Source of the DNA: Vibrio sp. SCSIO 43137
GTDB lineage: Bacteria; Pseudomonadota; Gammaproteobacteria; Enterobacterales; Vibrionaceae
Length of the DNA stretch: 64,000 bases
Direction of reading: 5' to 3'
NCBI RefSeq assembly: GCF_028201475.1
Contig: NZ_CP116383.1
Coordinates: 1,364,001 to 1,428,000, forward strand
The notes under the pieces were generated by a model that worked only from the letters and a program-made list of their open reading frames with translations, did not search any database and was not told the DNA's origin. Shown one piece after another: positions 41,590 through 51,752 of this stretch (positions are counted from its first letter, which is position 1; each line of letters opens with the position of its first letter). A program made the position numbers and the translations under genes.

Positions 41590-44050
41590 AGCGCTACTTG
41601 GCCACTACCGTCGTCATCCCCTGCAACTTCTATTGGTTCTGTTTGGCCTGACACTCGGTGTCTCTATCTTTGTCGGTGTAACGGCGATAAACCATCACGC
41701 TAAAGAGAGCTATAAAGACGGGGAAAAGTTTTTCTCTAATCCTCTGCCTTACCGGATAACACCTAAGTTTAATGCCAATAAAATTCCGCAGGGTTTCTAT
41801 ATTCAGCTGCGTCGTGATGGTTTTCATCAGTGTGTGCCGTTTGATACGGTGCAGATAGAAACCGAAAAAGGGCAGGATATCTCTCTGGTGGGCATAGATC
41901 CTGTTGCTATGATTGAGCTCGGGTTATCAGTCGGTTCAAACCAGCTTTCTCACTTTCAGTTAATGCAGCAGGGCTCGCCGGTTCTGCTAAGTCAGGAGCT
42001 GGCATCTCATCTGAGAAAACAGGCCGGTGATCAAATTGAGCTTAAGAATGGCATCTCTCTTGGCCCGGTTATTATCGATAATAACAAGCTGCTGGACGGT
42101 ACTCTGATTGTTGCCGATATGTCGCTGGTTCGCTCTTTAAAGAGGCAGGGTGGGTTCTCATCTATTGCCTGCGCCAATATGCCGGAACAGAAGCTGAAAA
42201 GACTGAAGGGCATGATTCCTAACGGAATGGAGTTCTCTAAAAACTCTAAGGCGGAACTTGAGTCTATTACTCAGGCATTTCATATGAACCTGACGGCTAT
42301 GGGGATGCTCTCCTTTGTGGTCGGTCTTTTTATCTTCTACCAGGCGATTTCACTCTCTTTTATTCAGCGTCAGCCTATGGTGGGAATTCTGCGTCAGGCT
42401 GGTGTTTCAGGCTGGCAACTTGCCAAAGCTCTGATTCTTGAACTGGTAATATTGATTCTATCCGGCTGGATCTACGGCAATGTATTCGGCTTAATGCTGG
42501 CCAATAAACTGATGCCGGCCGTATCGACCACGTTATCGGATTTATACAATGCTAACGTAAGCCTTACCATCGACTGGGACTGGATGTCGATGGTGCAGAG
42601 CCTTGGAATGGCGGTTTTCGGTACCGTACTGGCCTGTACCTGGCCTATGATTCGTCTGCTGCGCTCTCAGCCTATCCGCCTGACAGCCCGGTTATCTTTG
42701 GTTCGTTTTGCCGGGCGAGAGTTCTCATGGCAGGCGTTTGTTGCCTGCGTACTTTGTGTGATTGCTGCTGCTTTGTATCAGGTGTCTGACAGCCCTCAGG
42801 TGGGCTTTGTTATTGTGGCGCTTCTGCTGATCAGCGTTGCCCTGTTTATGCCGTTCGTTATCTTCGAGCTGTTTACGGTTTTGTCGTTTTCACTTAAGTG
42901 GGTTAAAGCACGCTGGTTCTTTGCCGATGCGGCGGCAAGTATGAGCTTTCGTGGTGTGGCAGTGATGGCCTTTATGTTGGCTATGTCTGCGAACGTTGCG
43001 GTAGAAACCTTAGTTGGGAGCTTCCGCGAAACAACAGATAACTGGCTGAATCAAAAGCTAGCCGCTGATATGTATATTTATCCGACCAGCAGTTCTGTGT
43101 CGCGCATCAGCCGCTGGCTGGAAAATCAGCCGGAAGTCGATGATGTCTGGTGGCGCTGGGAGAAAGATGTCAGCACATCAAAAGGCATGCTGGAAGTGGT
43201 CAGTACGGGGCAGAGTCTGGCAGAAAGAAATGCGGTTACGGTGAAACTGGCTATCCCTAATTTCTGGTATCACCTGAACAGTTCCCGAGGCCTGATGGTC
43301 AGTGAGTCTATGGCTCTTAAGGATGGTATCCGTCCCGGTGATTATATTGCCCTCGGCAGTGCTGCAGACTCTTCAATAGCGAACAACCGTCCCGCAGATA
43401 AATGGCAGGTTGTTGGTGTCTATTACGATTACGGTAACCCATATCGTCAGGTGCTGCTATCACACAATAACTGGATGAGGCTGTTTGACGGCAAGGGCAA
43501 TGTTGGGCTTGGTGTTGTGCTAAAACCTGATGCAGAACATGCCGCTCTGACCGATAAGTTGCAGGCCTCTTTCCGTATGTCGGCGGAAAGAATCTTTAAC
43601 AACAAGGATATTCATAGTCAGGCGATGAGAGTGTTCGACCGGACATTCGTTATTGCCGACACCTTGGGTAACCTGACTTTGATTATTGCGGTTTGTGGTA
43701 TCTTCTTTGCTACCATCGCCGGTGAAATCTCTAAACAGAGAAATATTGCCTTACTCAGATGCTTTGGTATGTCCGGTAAAGAACTGGTGTTTTTGAGTTG
43801 TTTGCAGCTGTTTGTCTTTGGGGTGATTTCTGCGTTGGTGGCCATGCCGCTGGGACTGGCTCTGGCTCAGATAATGGTGGAAGTGGTGCTGAAAGAGTCT
43901 TTCGGCTGGACAATGCATCTATACGTAATACCCTGGAAATACTTTAATACCTTTATGTGGGCTATGATCGCTCTGGTGATAGCGGGGGCGATTCCTGTGG
44001 TGGGTATGGTAAAACGAACGCCGATGAAGTCCTTAAGGGATGCGTTGTAA
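41570..44050 (+). CDS. FtsX-like ABC permease
   Basis: 826-residue membrane protein with one helix at the N-terminus, a large periplasmic part (about 45-235), a group of three to four helices, a second periplasmic region (about 480-690) and a last group of three. The C-terminal FtsX block (DTLGNLTLIIAVCGIFFATIAGEISKQRNIALLRCFGMSG) is clear. Such permeases move lipids, lipoproteins or peptides at the membrane by mechanotransmission. It is followed after 1 nt by the AttH-like gene. Confidence 0.87.
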   Translation: MLWPVVKALLGHYRRHPLQLLLVLFGLTLGVSIFVGVTAINHHAKESYKDGEKFFSNPLPYRITPKFNANKIPQGFYIQLRRDGFHQCVPFDTVQIETEKGQDISLVGIDPVAMIELGLSVGSNQLSHFQLMQQGSPVLLSQELASHLRKQAGDQIELKNGISLGPVIIDNNKLLDGTLIVADMSLVRSLKRQGGFSSIACANMPEQKLKRLKGMIPNGMEFSKNSKAELESITQAFHMNLTAMGMLSFVVGLFIFYQAISLSFIQRQPMVGILRQAGVSGWQLAKALILELVILILSGWIYGNVFGLMLANKLMPAVSTTLSDLYNANVSLTIDWDWMSMVQSLGMAVFGTVLACTWPMIRLLRSQPIRLTARLSLVRFAGREFSWQAFVACVLCVIAAALYQVSDSPQVGFVIVALLLISVALFMPFVIFELFTVLSFSLKWVKARWFFADAAASMSFRGVAVMAFMLAMSANVAVETLVGSFRETTDNWLNQKLAADMYIYPTSSSVSRISRWLENQPEVDDVWWRWEKDVSTSKGMLEVVSTGQSLAERNAVTVKLAIPNFWYHLNSSRGLMVSESMALKDGIRPGDYIALGSAADSSIANNRPADKWQVVGVYYDYGNPYRQVLLSHNNWMRLFDGKGNVGLGVVLKPDAEHAALTDKLQASFRMSAERIFNNKDIHSQAMRVFDRTFVIADTLGNLTLIIAVCGIFFATIAGEISKQRNIALLRCFGMSGKELVFLSCLQLFVFGVISALVAMPLGLALAQIMVEVVLKESFGWTMHLYVIPWKYFNTFMWAMIALVIAGAIPVVGMVKRTPMKSLRDAL

Positions 44051-44051
44051 T

Positions 44052-45158
44052 ATGAAGCTTAAAGGGGTTCTCAACAGCGCATTATTCGTTATTGTGGTAG
44101 CCGGAATAGCCTTTTACTTTTCTGCTTTTCAACAGCAGCCGGGCGAAAGTGTGTCTGTTAAATTACACAGCACCTATGGGGTAAACCCAGCTGCCACCTT
44201 TGATCCTGTTCTTCCTGACTCAACCGTTACATTTCCACAAGATTTTGCCTTTCACCCCGGCTTTCAGAATGAAACCTGGCACTATTCAGCGCATCTGACC
44301 GACACAAAAAATAATCGTTACTCGGTGCACTGGAACTATCAGAGAGTCTCCCGTGATGAGGATATCTCAGGTGGATGGAAAAGCTCCCAGCTCTATATTG
44401 CCCAGATTATTGTCAGTTCCGACAAAGGTGTCTGGCGCCAGCAGCGCCTTGCAAGGGGAGGGCTGGGGCAGGCAGGATTAAGAACCCGTCCATTCAGACT
44501 CTGGATTGATAACTGGTTGTGGCGCTCTGCAAGTGCTTCTCCTCTGCCCGGTATTCTGGATGTCGCAACGGATAGCTTCTCGTTGTCATTAAAATCTCTG
44601 GCGCAATCACCTTATATACCAGAAGGAGTGTCAGGTTATGTTGAACAGCATAATTTACTACCTGTTGCTTCCTACGGTTTTCAGGTTCCCTTTATCCGCG
44701 TTATCGGAAATTTGCTGCTGGACGGAAAACTGATTGCTGTTGAGGGCAGGGCAACACTGGATAAAGAGTGGCATAGTGACTCAGCGATTATGCAGGTACA
44801 GAAGCAGGCAGAGTTCGTTGTTAACCTTGACGACGGCAGGCTTGTCTCTATTCGGCACAACCGTATCAAGTCACTGCCAAGCTATAGTTTTGGCTCTGTT
44901 ACCGACCGGCAAGGTCACCGTATTTTGTTACAAGACAGCGATATTGAAATAACCCCATTACAGTTGTCGCAACTATACAATGGTAAATCCCTTCCTCTTA
45001 ACTGGGTAGTTTCAATCCCCAAGCTGGATGTTAAGTTCACCGTAAGCGCACTGAAGAAAGAGATGTGGCACGCCTTTATTGAACCATACTGGCAGGGGCC
45101 AGTGGCAGTACTGGGCAATAGCAAAGGAAGCGGCTCATTACGGCTATCCGGTTACTGA
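44052..45158 (+). CDS. AttH-like lipocalin/carotenoid hydratase-like protein
   Basis: 368 residues with an N-terminal membrane anchor or signal (about 7-24), then two lipocalin-like beta domains with the family pattern DFAFHPGFQNETWHYSAHL, LWIDNWLWRS and LDKEWHSD. The AttH/CrtC-like family is known beside ABC exporters of the LolD-FtsX kind. It likely binds a hydrophobic ligand at the periplasmic side. ATG 44052 is chosen over a start at 44040 that overlaps the permease. Confidence 0.8.
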   Translation: MKLKGVLNSALFVIVVAGIAFYFSAFQQQPGESVSVKLHSTYGVNPAATFDPVLPDSTVTFPQDFAFHPGFQNETWHYSAHLTDTKNNRYSVHWNYQRVSRDEDISGGWKSSQLYIAQIIVSSDKGVWRQQRLARGGLGQAGLRTRPFRLWIDNWLWRSASASPLPGILDVATDSFSLSLKSLAQSPYIPEGVSGYVEQHNLLPVASYGFQVPFIRVIGNLLLDGKLIAVEGRATLDKEWHSDSAIMQVQKQAEFVVNLDDGRLVSIRHNRIKSLPSYSFGSVTDRQGHRILLQDSDIEITPLQLSQLYNGKSLPLNWVVSIPKLDVKFTVSALKKEMWHAFIEPYWQGPVAVLGNSKGSGSLRLSGY

Positions 45159-45459
45159 TCTCTGTTTTAAATCCAATTAACTCCTTGTCACTTCACAGAA
45201 ATTGATTGCCAAACAAGTGAAACTGTGTGCATGCGCAATCAAGATATCAGCTAAAAATATTCTAACTGACAGAAATTGTTCTACTATTTTATACAGTATT
45301 TGCGAATACTGGTTATAAATGTTGTTAGCATGTTAAAAATTCGGTATTTCCGAACTATTATCTCTGAAGAATCGATTATTCCTGTCTTTATTGAGGCTTT
45401 AAACTGCGCATTACTCGTTATGAAACAAAACTCGAATAAAAATAACAGTGAGGTGAACT
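45159..45459. other. Intergenic region before nhaA
   Basis: 301 bp, AT-rich, with no RNA gene or clear operator that I can name. A 63-residue frame starting at 45276 overlaps the nhaA start and has no family look, so I do not call it. Confidence 0.4.
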
Positions 45460-46635
45460 TTGACTGATATCATTCGTGACTTTTTAAAAATGGAGTCTGC
45501 CGGCGGTATTCTGCTGGTGATTGCTGCTGCGGTCGCCATGGTTGTTGCCAACTCAGCACTGGGTGAGACCTATTATGCCGTGTTGCATACTTATGTTTTC
45601 GGTCTGTCTATTCTGCACTGGATTAATGATGCCCTTATGGCTGTCTTCTTCCTGCTGATTGGCCTTGAAGTGAAACGAGAGCTGATGGAAGGGGCGTTAA
45701 AGTCAAGAGAAACAGCCATCTTTCCTGCTATTGCAGCGGTAGGTGGTATGCTGGCACCGGCTTTAATTTACTCGGTATTTAACTTCTCTGATCCCGATGC
45801 CATTCAGGGCTGGGCGATTCCTGCTGCAACAGATATTGCATTTGCATTAGGTATTATGGCTCTGCTGGGCTCCCGTGTTCCTATCAGCCTGAAGGTGTTC
45901 CTGCTGGCGCTGGCGATCATCGATGACCTTGGCGTTGTTGTGATTATTGCCCTGTTCTACAGCAGTGATCTCTCTACCTGGGCACTGGCGATAGGGTTTG
46001 TTATGACTGCGGTTCTGTTTATCATGAACTCGCGTCATGTGATTAACCTGACCTGGTATTTGATAGCCGGTACCATTTTGTGGATAGCGGTTCTTAAGTC
46101 CGGTGTGCACGCAACTCTGGCGGGTGTTGTTATCGGATTCTCCATTCCCCTTGACGGAGATAAAGGGTCAGAGTATTCGCCCCTTAAACATCTGGAACAT
46201 GCATTACACCCTTATGTTGCCTTTATTATTCTGCCGATATTTGCTTTTGCCAATGCGGGTATATCTCTGGAAGGGGTTTCAATGTCGGGACTTACCTCTA
46301 TGGTACCACTGGGAATCGGGCTTGGATTGTTGATTGGTAAGCCTCTGGGTATATTCACTTTCAGTTGGGTTGCAGTGAAAATGGGCGTGGCAAAACTTCC
46401 GGACGGGATTAAGTTAAGGCATATATTTGCGGTTTCGGTTTTGTGTGGTATCGGATTTACCATGTCAATATTTATTTCGTCTCTAGCGTTCGTAGGCGTA
46501 AGCCCTGAGTTTGATACTTATGCGCGACTGGGAATCTTGATGGGATCAACTTGCGCAGCAGTAATAGGCTTTGTTCTTTTGCGTGTAACTCTGCCAGACA
46601 AGAAACCGGAAGCAGTAGAAAGTCAGAATTTGTAA
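45460..46635 (+). CDS. nhaA: NhaA, Na+/H+ antiporter
   Basis: Expels Na+ or Li+ in exchange for protons and keeps internal pH and Na+ low, important in sea water. 391 residues. The ion-binding pair is kept as [15 protein letters not shown] (Asp155, Asp156), and [11 protein letters not shown] gives the conserved Asp125. Start is TTG at 45460 with GAGGTG upstream, giving [20 protein letters not shown], like known vibrio NhaA; an ATG at 45490 would shorten it by ten residues. Confidence 0.95.
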   Translation: MTDIIRDFLKMESAGGILLVIAAAVAMVVANSALGETYYAVLHTYVFGLSILHWINDALMAVFFLLIGLEVKRELMEGALKSRETAIFPAIAAVGGMLAPALIYSVFNFSDPDAIQGWAIPAATDIAFALGIMALLGSRVPISLKVFLLALAIIDDLGVVVIIALFYSSDLSTWALAIGFVMTAVLFIMNSRHVINLTWYLIAGTILWIAVLKSGVHATLAGVVIGFSIPLDGDKGSEYSPLKHLEHALHPYVAFIILPIFAFANAGISLEGVSMSGLTSMVPLGIGLGLLIGKPLGIFTFSWVAVKMGVAKLPDGIKLRHIFAVSVLCGIGFTMSIFISSLAFVGVSPEFDTYARLGILMGSTCAAVIGFVLLRVTLPDKKPEAVESQNL

Positions 46636-46651
46636 AGCCAGATAAAAAAAG

Positions 46652-46679
46652 AGCCCAATCCATTCCGGATTGGGCTTTA
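46652..46679 (+). terminator. Terminator after nhaA
   Basis: Perfect 10-bp stem AGCCCAATCC (46652-46661) with GGATTGGGCT (46667-46676), 5-nt loop, short T-run, A-tract before. Confidence 0.88.
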
Positions 46680-47045
46680 CAAATATAGGAGTTAATAAGA
46701 AAAAAAGCAGCATGTTCGCTTTCAACAGTGTGAAATCAAGGATGACCTGCAAAGCCCCCTTTCCGAATGCTCTGTTTACTTACCTAATATCAGACTTGCC
46801 TATGTGCAAACAGTTCAATTAATTTTTAATTAATTTAGAATAAATTATTAGCTTCCTCTTATGAGCACGGATATTTGCTGCTTATTCATTGATATTTATA
46901 GTTTTTCCATTTCCGGTAACAAATAAGTTTTTCAGAAAATTTTTCATTTACTTTATGTGAAAAGCATAAATGTGATGTTGCGTACTTGTTAATATTGTTT
47001 TGCGGATGTATATTTTCAAACAGTTGTTTGATACGGTTGATTGAA
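46680..47045. other. Intergenic region nhaA-psrA
   Basis: 366 bp, strongly AT-rich. Besides the PsrA-type palindrome I find no gene or further motif. Confidence 0.4.
47016..47031 (+). promoter_or_regulatory. PsrA-type operator
   Basis: TCAAACAGTTGTTTGA: CAAAC, four bases, GTTTG, exactly the palindrome described for PsrA in Pseudomonas. It lies 15 bp before the psrA start, as expected for autorepression. A half site CAAACAGTT also occurs near 46808. Confidence 0.7.
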
Positions 47046-47672
47046 ATGGTTCAGAAGAACAAAACAAAAGACAAAATTTTAGATGTGGCAGAGAGCCTGT
47101 TTGCAGAGCAGGGCTTTAACGATACCTCATTGCGGGCGATCACCAGCAAAGCGGGAGTGAATCTGGCTTCTGTGAATTATCATTTCGGTGATAAGAAAAC
47201 CTTAGTAAGGGCGGTTTTAGACCGTTATCTGGAAGCGTTTATGCCTGCCGTTGGTGATGCATTAATAACTCTGAACCAAAGACAAGACTACAGCATGGAA
47301 GAGGTGTTTGAGACCCTCAGGGAACCTCTGCTTAAGCTGGACGAAATGAGACCAAACGGAGCCAGCCGGTTTATGTTGCTGGTGGGTAGGGGATATACCG
47401 ATGTTCAGGGTCACCTGCGCTGGTTTATTACTACCAGATACAGCGAAGTACTTCGCCATTTTACTGAATCTATTATTAAAGCGGGTCCGGCTCTTAGTCC
47501 GGAAACCCTGTTCTGGCGGCTTCACTTCACTTTAGGTACTTGCGTTTTCACTATGGCTTCAAGTCAGGCGTTAGCGGAAATCGCTTTTAACGATTATGGT
47601 CAGGCGGTTGATTCTACAGTGGTCATTAACCAGCTGATTCCATTTTTAGCAGCAGGCGTTGCTGCGAAATAA
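47046..47672 (+). CDS. psrA: PsrA-like TetR regulator of fatty-acid genes
   Basis: 208-residue repressor. The HTH region KDKILDVAESLFAEQGFNDTSLRAITSKAGVNLASVNYHFG-type is very close to Pseudomonas PsrA, which is released by long-chain acyl-CoA such as oleoyl-CoA. Neighbouring fadE and the palindrome in its own promoter support that role. I start at ATG 47046, where the TetR domain begins. The ribosome binding site is poor. Confidence 0.82.
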   Translation: MVQKNKTKDKILDVAESLFAEQGFNDTSLRAITSKAGVNLASVNYHFGDKKTLVRAVLDRYLEAFMPAVGDALITLNQRQDYSMEEVFETLREPLLKLDEMRPNGASRFMLLVGRGYTDVQGHLRWFITTRYSEVLRHFTESIIKAGPALSPETLFWRLHFTLGTCVFTMASSQALAEIAFNDYGQAVDSTVVINQLIPFLAAGVAAK

Positions 47673-47728
47673 CATCAACATTCAAAAATTAAAGCAATAA
47701 TATCGAATAGAACAAAAGGATCTGAACT

Positions 47729-50011
47729 ATGTGCTCTCTACGTAGAAAATGGGTTAGTGACCCGGCATTTAAGATGTTTAAAAAAGTACTCCCCCCTTTG
47801 TCCAGTACGGAAAAAGAGGCAATGGAAGCTGGGAGTGTCTGGTGGGACGGTGAACTGTTTTCCGGTGCTCCTGACTGGCAGAAGCTGCATCATTACCCAA
47901 AACCAAGCTTAACCGCTGAAGAGCAGTCGTTTATTGATAATGAAGTGGAAACGCTTCTTGAAATGATTGATGACCATAAGATTGTGAAAGAGGACAGAGA
48001 CCTTCCGAAAGAGGTCTGGGACTATATCCTTAAAGAGCGGTTCTTCTCTCTGATCATTTCTAAAAAATATGGGGGCCGTGAGTTCTCCTCTCATGCGAAC
48101 TCAACCATCGTTTCTAAAATCGCTACCCGCAGTAATAGTGTTGCGGTCAGTGTGATGGTTCCTAACTCTTTAGGCCCGGGTGAGTTGATTACCCATTACG
48201 GTACACAGGAACAGAAAGATTACTGGCTGCCGCGTCTGGCTGACGGAACCGATATTCCTTGTTTTGCCCTGACAGGGCCGGAAGCGGGTTCTGATGCCGG
48301 CGGTATTCCTGATACTGGTGTTGTCTGTAAAGGCATGCATGAGGGTAAAGAAGTTCTTGGTATGCGTATCAGCTGGAACAAGCGTTATATCACGCTGGCT
48401 CCGGTTGCAACGGTTCTGGGACTGGCCTTTAAACTGCAGGATCCGGACGGGCTTCTGGGTGGCGGGGTTGATTTGGGTATAACCTGTGCTTTGATCCCAT
48501 CTGACCATAATGGCGTTGAAATAGGTGAACGTCATGACCCGCTGGGGCTTGCCTTTATGAATGGCCCGACCCGCGGTGAAGATGTGTTTATTCCTATGGA
48601 TTGGGTTATCGGCGGACAGGACTACGTAGGTAAAGGCTGGCGTATGCTGGTAGAGTGTTTGTCTGCAGGTCGTGGTATTTCACTGCCGGCAATGGGGGCA
48701 GCAGTGGGCCACCTGACTACCCGTACTACTGGTGCTTACGCTTATGTACGTAAGCAGTTTGGCCTGCCAATCGGTAAGTTTGAAGGTGTTGCAGAAGCTT
48801 TGGGACGTATTGGTGGTTTAACTTATTTGCTTGAAGCGACCCGCACCCTGACAACGACGTCACTGGATATGAAAGAGAAGCCAGGCATTGTTACTGCCAT
48901 TGCTAAGTACCATATGACTGAGATGGCAAGAACTGTGCTGGATGACTCGATGGATATCCATGCCGGTCGTGGTATTCAGCAGGGGCCGATGAACTATCTG
49001 GCCAACTTCTATATTGGTGCTCCGGTTGCCATTACTGTAGAAGGCGCCAACATTCTTACCCGTAACCTGATGATCTTCGGACAAGGTGCAACACGTTGTC
49101 ACCCTTATGTACTGAAAGAGATGGAAGCAGCGGCAAACCCGGATCAGGGGCAGGGTGCTAAAGAGTTTGATGAACTGCTATTTAAACATATTAAACATGG
49201 CGCGAAGAACACCTTTGGATCGCTGTTTGCCGCTTTGACTGGCTCTAAGTTTATCAAGGCAAGCATGAGCGGGCCGACCAAGGTTTACTATAAAGATTTG
49301 ACCCGAATCAGCCGTGCGCTGGCGTTGAGTTCCGATGTTGCCATGGCGACGCTGGGGGGCGATCTGAAGCGTAAAGAGATGATCTCTGCCCGCCTTGGTG
49401 ATGCATTGAGTTTCCTCTATATGGCATCGGCAGTGCTGAAGAAGTATGAAGATGACGGCCGTCAGCAGAGTGATCTGGATTATGTTCACTACTCGATTCA
49501 GCACTGTCTGTATAACGCGGCGAAATCTCTGCAGGAAGCTTATACTAACTTCCCTAACAAGGTTGCCGGTCGCTTATTGAAGCTTCTGGTATTCCCGCTG
49601 GGTAACCACTTTAATAAGCCTGAAGATAACCTTTCTGTGCGTATTGCGGAAAGCATTATGACTCCGGGTGCACATCGTGACCGTCTGACTCATCTTTGTT
49701 ATATCGGTAATGATCCAGATGATGCGGTTGGTCTGATGGAAACCGCCTTTATTAAGATGTATGAGATTCGTAGCCTTGAGCGTAAGCTGGTTCAGGCAGC
49801 GAAAGAGGGCAAAGTAGCCCGTAAAGGTATCCTGAAAGAGAGACTTAAGCAGGCCTTTGATGCTGGCGTACTGACCGATCAGGAAGTGAAGCAGATCCTT
49901 GAGGCAGAAGCGATACGAATTAAAGCGGTACAGGTGGATCACTTCAGTCATGACTTCTCGGAGACTCTGACTCATAAGCAGTCAACACCTAAGCTAAATA
50001 GCGTCGCGTAG
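47729..50011 (+). CDS. fadE: FadE, acyl-CoA dehydrogenase
   Basis: First step of beta-oxidation: FAD-dependent dehydrogenation of acyl-CoA to trans-2-enoyl-CoA. 760 residues in the large FadE class: start region FKKVLPPLSSTEKEAMEAGSVWW, FAD-binding FALTGPEAGSDAG (about 178), IHAGRGIQQGPMNYL (about 417), and a long C-terminal domain. E. coli FadE has about 50 more N-terminal residues with a membrane segment, which are missing here. AAAGGA precedes ATG 47729. A terminator follows. Confidence 0.92.
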   Translation: MCSLRRKWVSDPAFKMFKKVLPPLSSTEKEAMEAGSVWWDGELFSGAPDWQKLHHYPKPSLTAEEQSFIDNEVETLLEMIDDHKIVKEDRDLPKEVWDYILKERFFSLIISKKYGGREFSSHANSTIVSKIATRSNSVAVSVMVPNSLGPGELITHYGTQEQKDYWLPRLADGTDIPCFALTGPEAGSDAGGIPDTGVVCKGMHEGKEVLGMRISWNKRYITLAPVATVLGLAFKLQDPDGLLGGGVDLGITCALIPSDHNGVEIGERHDPLGLAFMNGPTRGEDVFIPMDWVIGGQDYVGKGWRMLVECLSAGRGISLPAMGAAVGHLTTRTTGAYAYVRKQFGLPIGKFEGVAEALGRIGGLTYLLEATRTLTTTSLDMKEKPGIVTAIAKYHMTEMARTVLDDSMDIHAGRGIQQGPMNYLANFYIGAPVAITVEGANILTRNLMIFGQGATRCHPYVLKEMEAAANPDQGQGAKEFDELLFKHIKHGAKNTFGSLFAALTGSKFIKASMSGPTKVYYKDLTRISRALALSSDVAMATLGGDLKRKEMISARLGDALSFLYMASAVLKKYEDDGRQQSDLDYVHYSIQHCLYNAAKSLQEAYTNFPNKVAGRLLKLLVFPLGNHFNKPEDNLSVRIAESIMTPGAHRDRLTHLCYIGNDPDDAVGLMETAFIKMYEIRSLERKLVQAAKEGKVARKGILKERLKQAFDAGVLTDQEVKQILEAEAIRIKAVQVDHFSHDFSETLTHKQSTPKLNSVA

Positions 50012-50031
50012 AATATTCACTGACGTAACTG

Positions 50032-50058
50032 AGGCACCTCATCCGGGGTGCCTTTTTC
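50032..50058 (+). terminator. Terminator after fadE
   Basis: Stem AGGCACC (50032-50038) with GGTGCCT (50047-50053), T-run. Confidence 0.8.
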
Positions 50059-50204
50059 GTCTCAACAACTCCAACCACTTCAAAATAAACGGCTAATTGG
50101 CAGAAAAAAGATGCGAATTTGCGGCTAAACTTTTATCCTAGCGGGAATCTAAAAGGTGACGCAGCAAAAACAGTGCGAACCTCACTTATTAAAGGACGTT
50201 GAAA

Positions 50205-51407
50205 ATGATCATTAAACCCCGTATCCGTGGATTTATTTGTACAACAACACACCCTGTAGGCTGTGAAGCTAATGTAAAAGAGCAGATTGAATACACAAAA
50301 GCTCAGGGCGAAATCAAAAATGCACCTAAGCGGGTGCTGGTTGTAGGTTCATCAAGTGGTTATGGACTATCTTCACGTATCGCAGCTGCATTCGGTGGCG
50401 GTGCATCAACAATCGGTGTTTTCTTTGAGAAAGCGGGTACAGAGAGAAAGCCGGGCACAGCCGGTTTCTATAACGCTGCCGCATTCGACAAGCTGGCTCA
50501 CGAAGAAGGTCTGTACGCTAAGAGCCTGAACGGTGATGCGTTCTCTAACGAAGCGAAGCAAAAAACCATTGATTTGATTAAAGAAGACCTTGGTCAGATC
50601 GATATGGTGGTTTACTCACTGGCTTCTCCGGTACGTAAGCTTCCGGAAACGGGTGAAGTGATTCGTTCTGCCCTGAAACCAATTGGTGACACTTATACTT
50701 CTACCGCTGTTGATACTAACAAAGACGTTATTATTGAAGCGAGTGTAGAGCCGGCAACAGAGCAGGAAATCAAAGATACGGTTACTGTTATGGGCGGCGA
50801 AGACTGGGAGCTGTGGATCAACGCGCTTTCTGAAGCTGGCGTACTGGCTGATGGTTGTAAGACAGTGGCATACAGTTATATCGGTACAGAACTGACATGG
50901 CCAATCTACTGGGATGGTGCGCTGGGTCAGGCTAAGATGGATCTGGACAGAGCCGCTGATGCCCTGAACAGCAAGCTTGCTGAAACTGGCGGTAGCGCTA
51001 ACGTTGCAGTACTGAAATCTGTAGTCACTCAGGCAAGTTCAGCTATTCCTGTAATGCCTCTGTATATTGCAATGGTATTTAAGAAGATGCGTGAAGAGAA
51101 TGTTCATGAAGGTTGTATGGAACAGATCTACCGCATGTTCAGTCAGCGCCTGTATAAAGAAGACGGTAGCGCAGCAGAAGTTGATGATAAGAATCGTCTG
51201 CGTCTGGATGACTGGGAACTGCGTGATGATATCCAGCAGCACTGTCGTGAGCTATGGCCTCAGATCACGACTGAAAACCTGAAGGAACTGACAGATTACG
51301 TTGAGTATAAAGAAGAGTTCCTGAAACTGTTCGGCTTTGGTGTTGAAGGCGTGGATTATGAAGCTGACGTTAACCCGGCTGTAGATTTCGATATTATTGA
51401 TATCTAA
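50205..51407 (+). CDS. fabV: FabV, enoyl-[ACP] reductase
   Basis: Last step of fatty-acid elongation, reducing trans-2-enoyl-ACP with NADH; naturally insensitive to triclosan in known cases. 400 residues beginning [20 protein letters not shown] as in V. cholerae FabV. The NAD motif is [16 protein letters not shown] (about 46-61). The active-site pair with the long Y-x8-K spacing is Tyr235 and Lys244. AAAGGA lies 8 nt before ATG 50205. Confidence 0.96.
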   Translation: MIIKPRIRGFICTTTHPVGCEANVKEQIEYTKAQGEIKNAPKRVLVVGSSSGYGLSSRIAAAFGGGASTIGVFFEKAGTERKPGTAGFYNAAAFDKLAHEEGLYAKSLNGDAFSNEAKQKTIDLIKEDLGQIDMVVYSLASPVRKLPETGEVIRSALKPIGDTYTSTAVDTNKDVIIEASVEPATEQEIKDTVTVMGGEDWELWINALSEAGVLADGCKTVAYSYIGTELTWPIYWDGALGQAKMDLDRAADALNSKLAETGGSANVAVLKSVVTQASSAIPVMPLYIAMVFKKMREENVHEGCMEQIYRMFSQRLYKEDGSAAEVDDKNRLRLDDWELRDDIQQHCRELWPQITTENLKELTDYVEYKEEFLKLFGFGVEGVDYEADVNPAVDFDIIDI

Positions 51408-51428
51408 ATATCCCGAACTCAGGTTAAA

Positions 51429-51466
51429 TAAAAAGCCGCTAACATATTGATGTTAGCAGCTTTTTC
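51429..51466. terminator. Bidirectional terminator fabV/grxA
   Basis: GCTAACAT (51438-51445) pairs with ATGTTAGC (51450-51457), extended by AAAAGC/GCTTTT arms with T-runs on both strands, between converging genes. Confidence 0.85.
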
Positions 51467-51491
51467 AATCTCTATTCTAATTATCTGCTAA

Positions 51492-51752
51492 TTAGTACAG
51501 CTCTAAGTTCTCTTTTGCGTACGCTTCAAACTCAGTACAGCCACCTACGTGGTCTTGGTCGATAAAGATCTGAGGTACAGTTTCTACTGGTTTACCTACT
51601 GTCTTTTCCAGATCGGCTTTGCTGATGCCTTCCGCATGAATATCTACATAACGGTAGTTGAAGTCATCACGTTTTTCTTTAAGGGTTTCTGCAATATCCT
51701 TTGCTCTTACACAGTATGGGCAACCCGGGCGACCAAAAATAACTACAAACAT
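51492..51752 (-). CDS. grxA: Glutaredoxin 1
   Basis: Glutathione-dependent disulfide reductase, 86 residues, for example for ribonucleotide reductase. Active site CPYC at residues 11-14, TVPQIFID cis-proline region and GGCTEFEAY glutathione site. The single-domain length and the start VVIFGRPGCPYC match GrxA. Confidence 0.95.
   Translation of the reverse strand: MFVVIFGRPGCPYCVRAKDIAETLKEKRDDFNYRYVDIHAEGISKADLEKTVGKPVETVPQIFIDQDHVGGCTEFEAYAKENLELY

Noticed and set aside
45276-45467. 63-residue frame before nhaA
   Set aside because: It overlaps the nhaA start, has no ribosome binding site and no family features. I treat it as chance.
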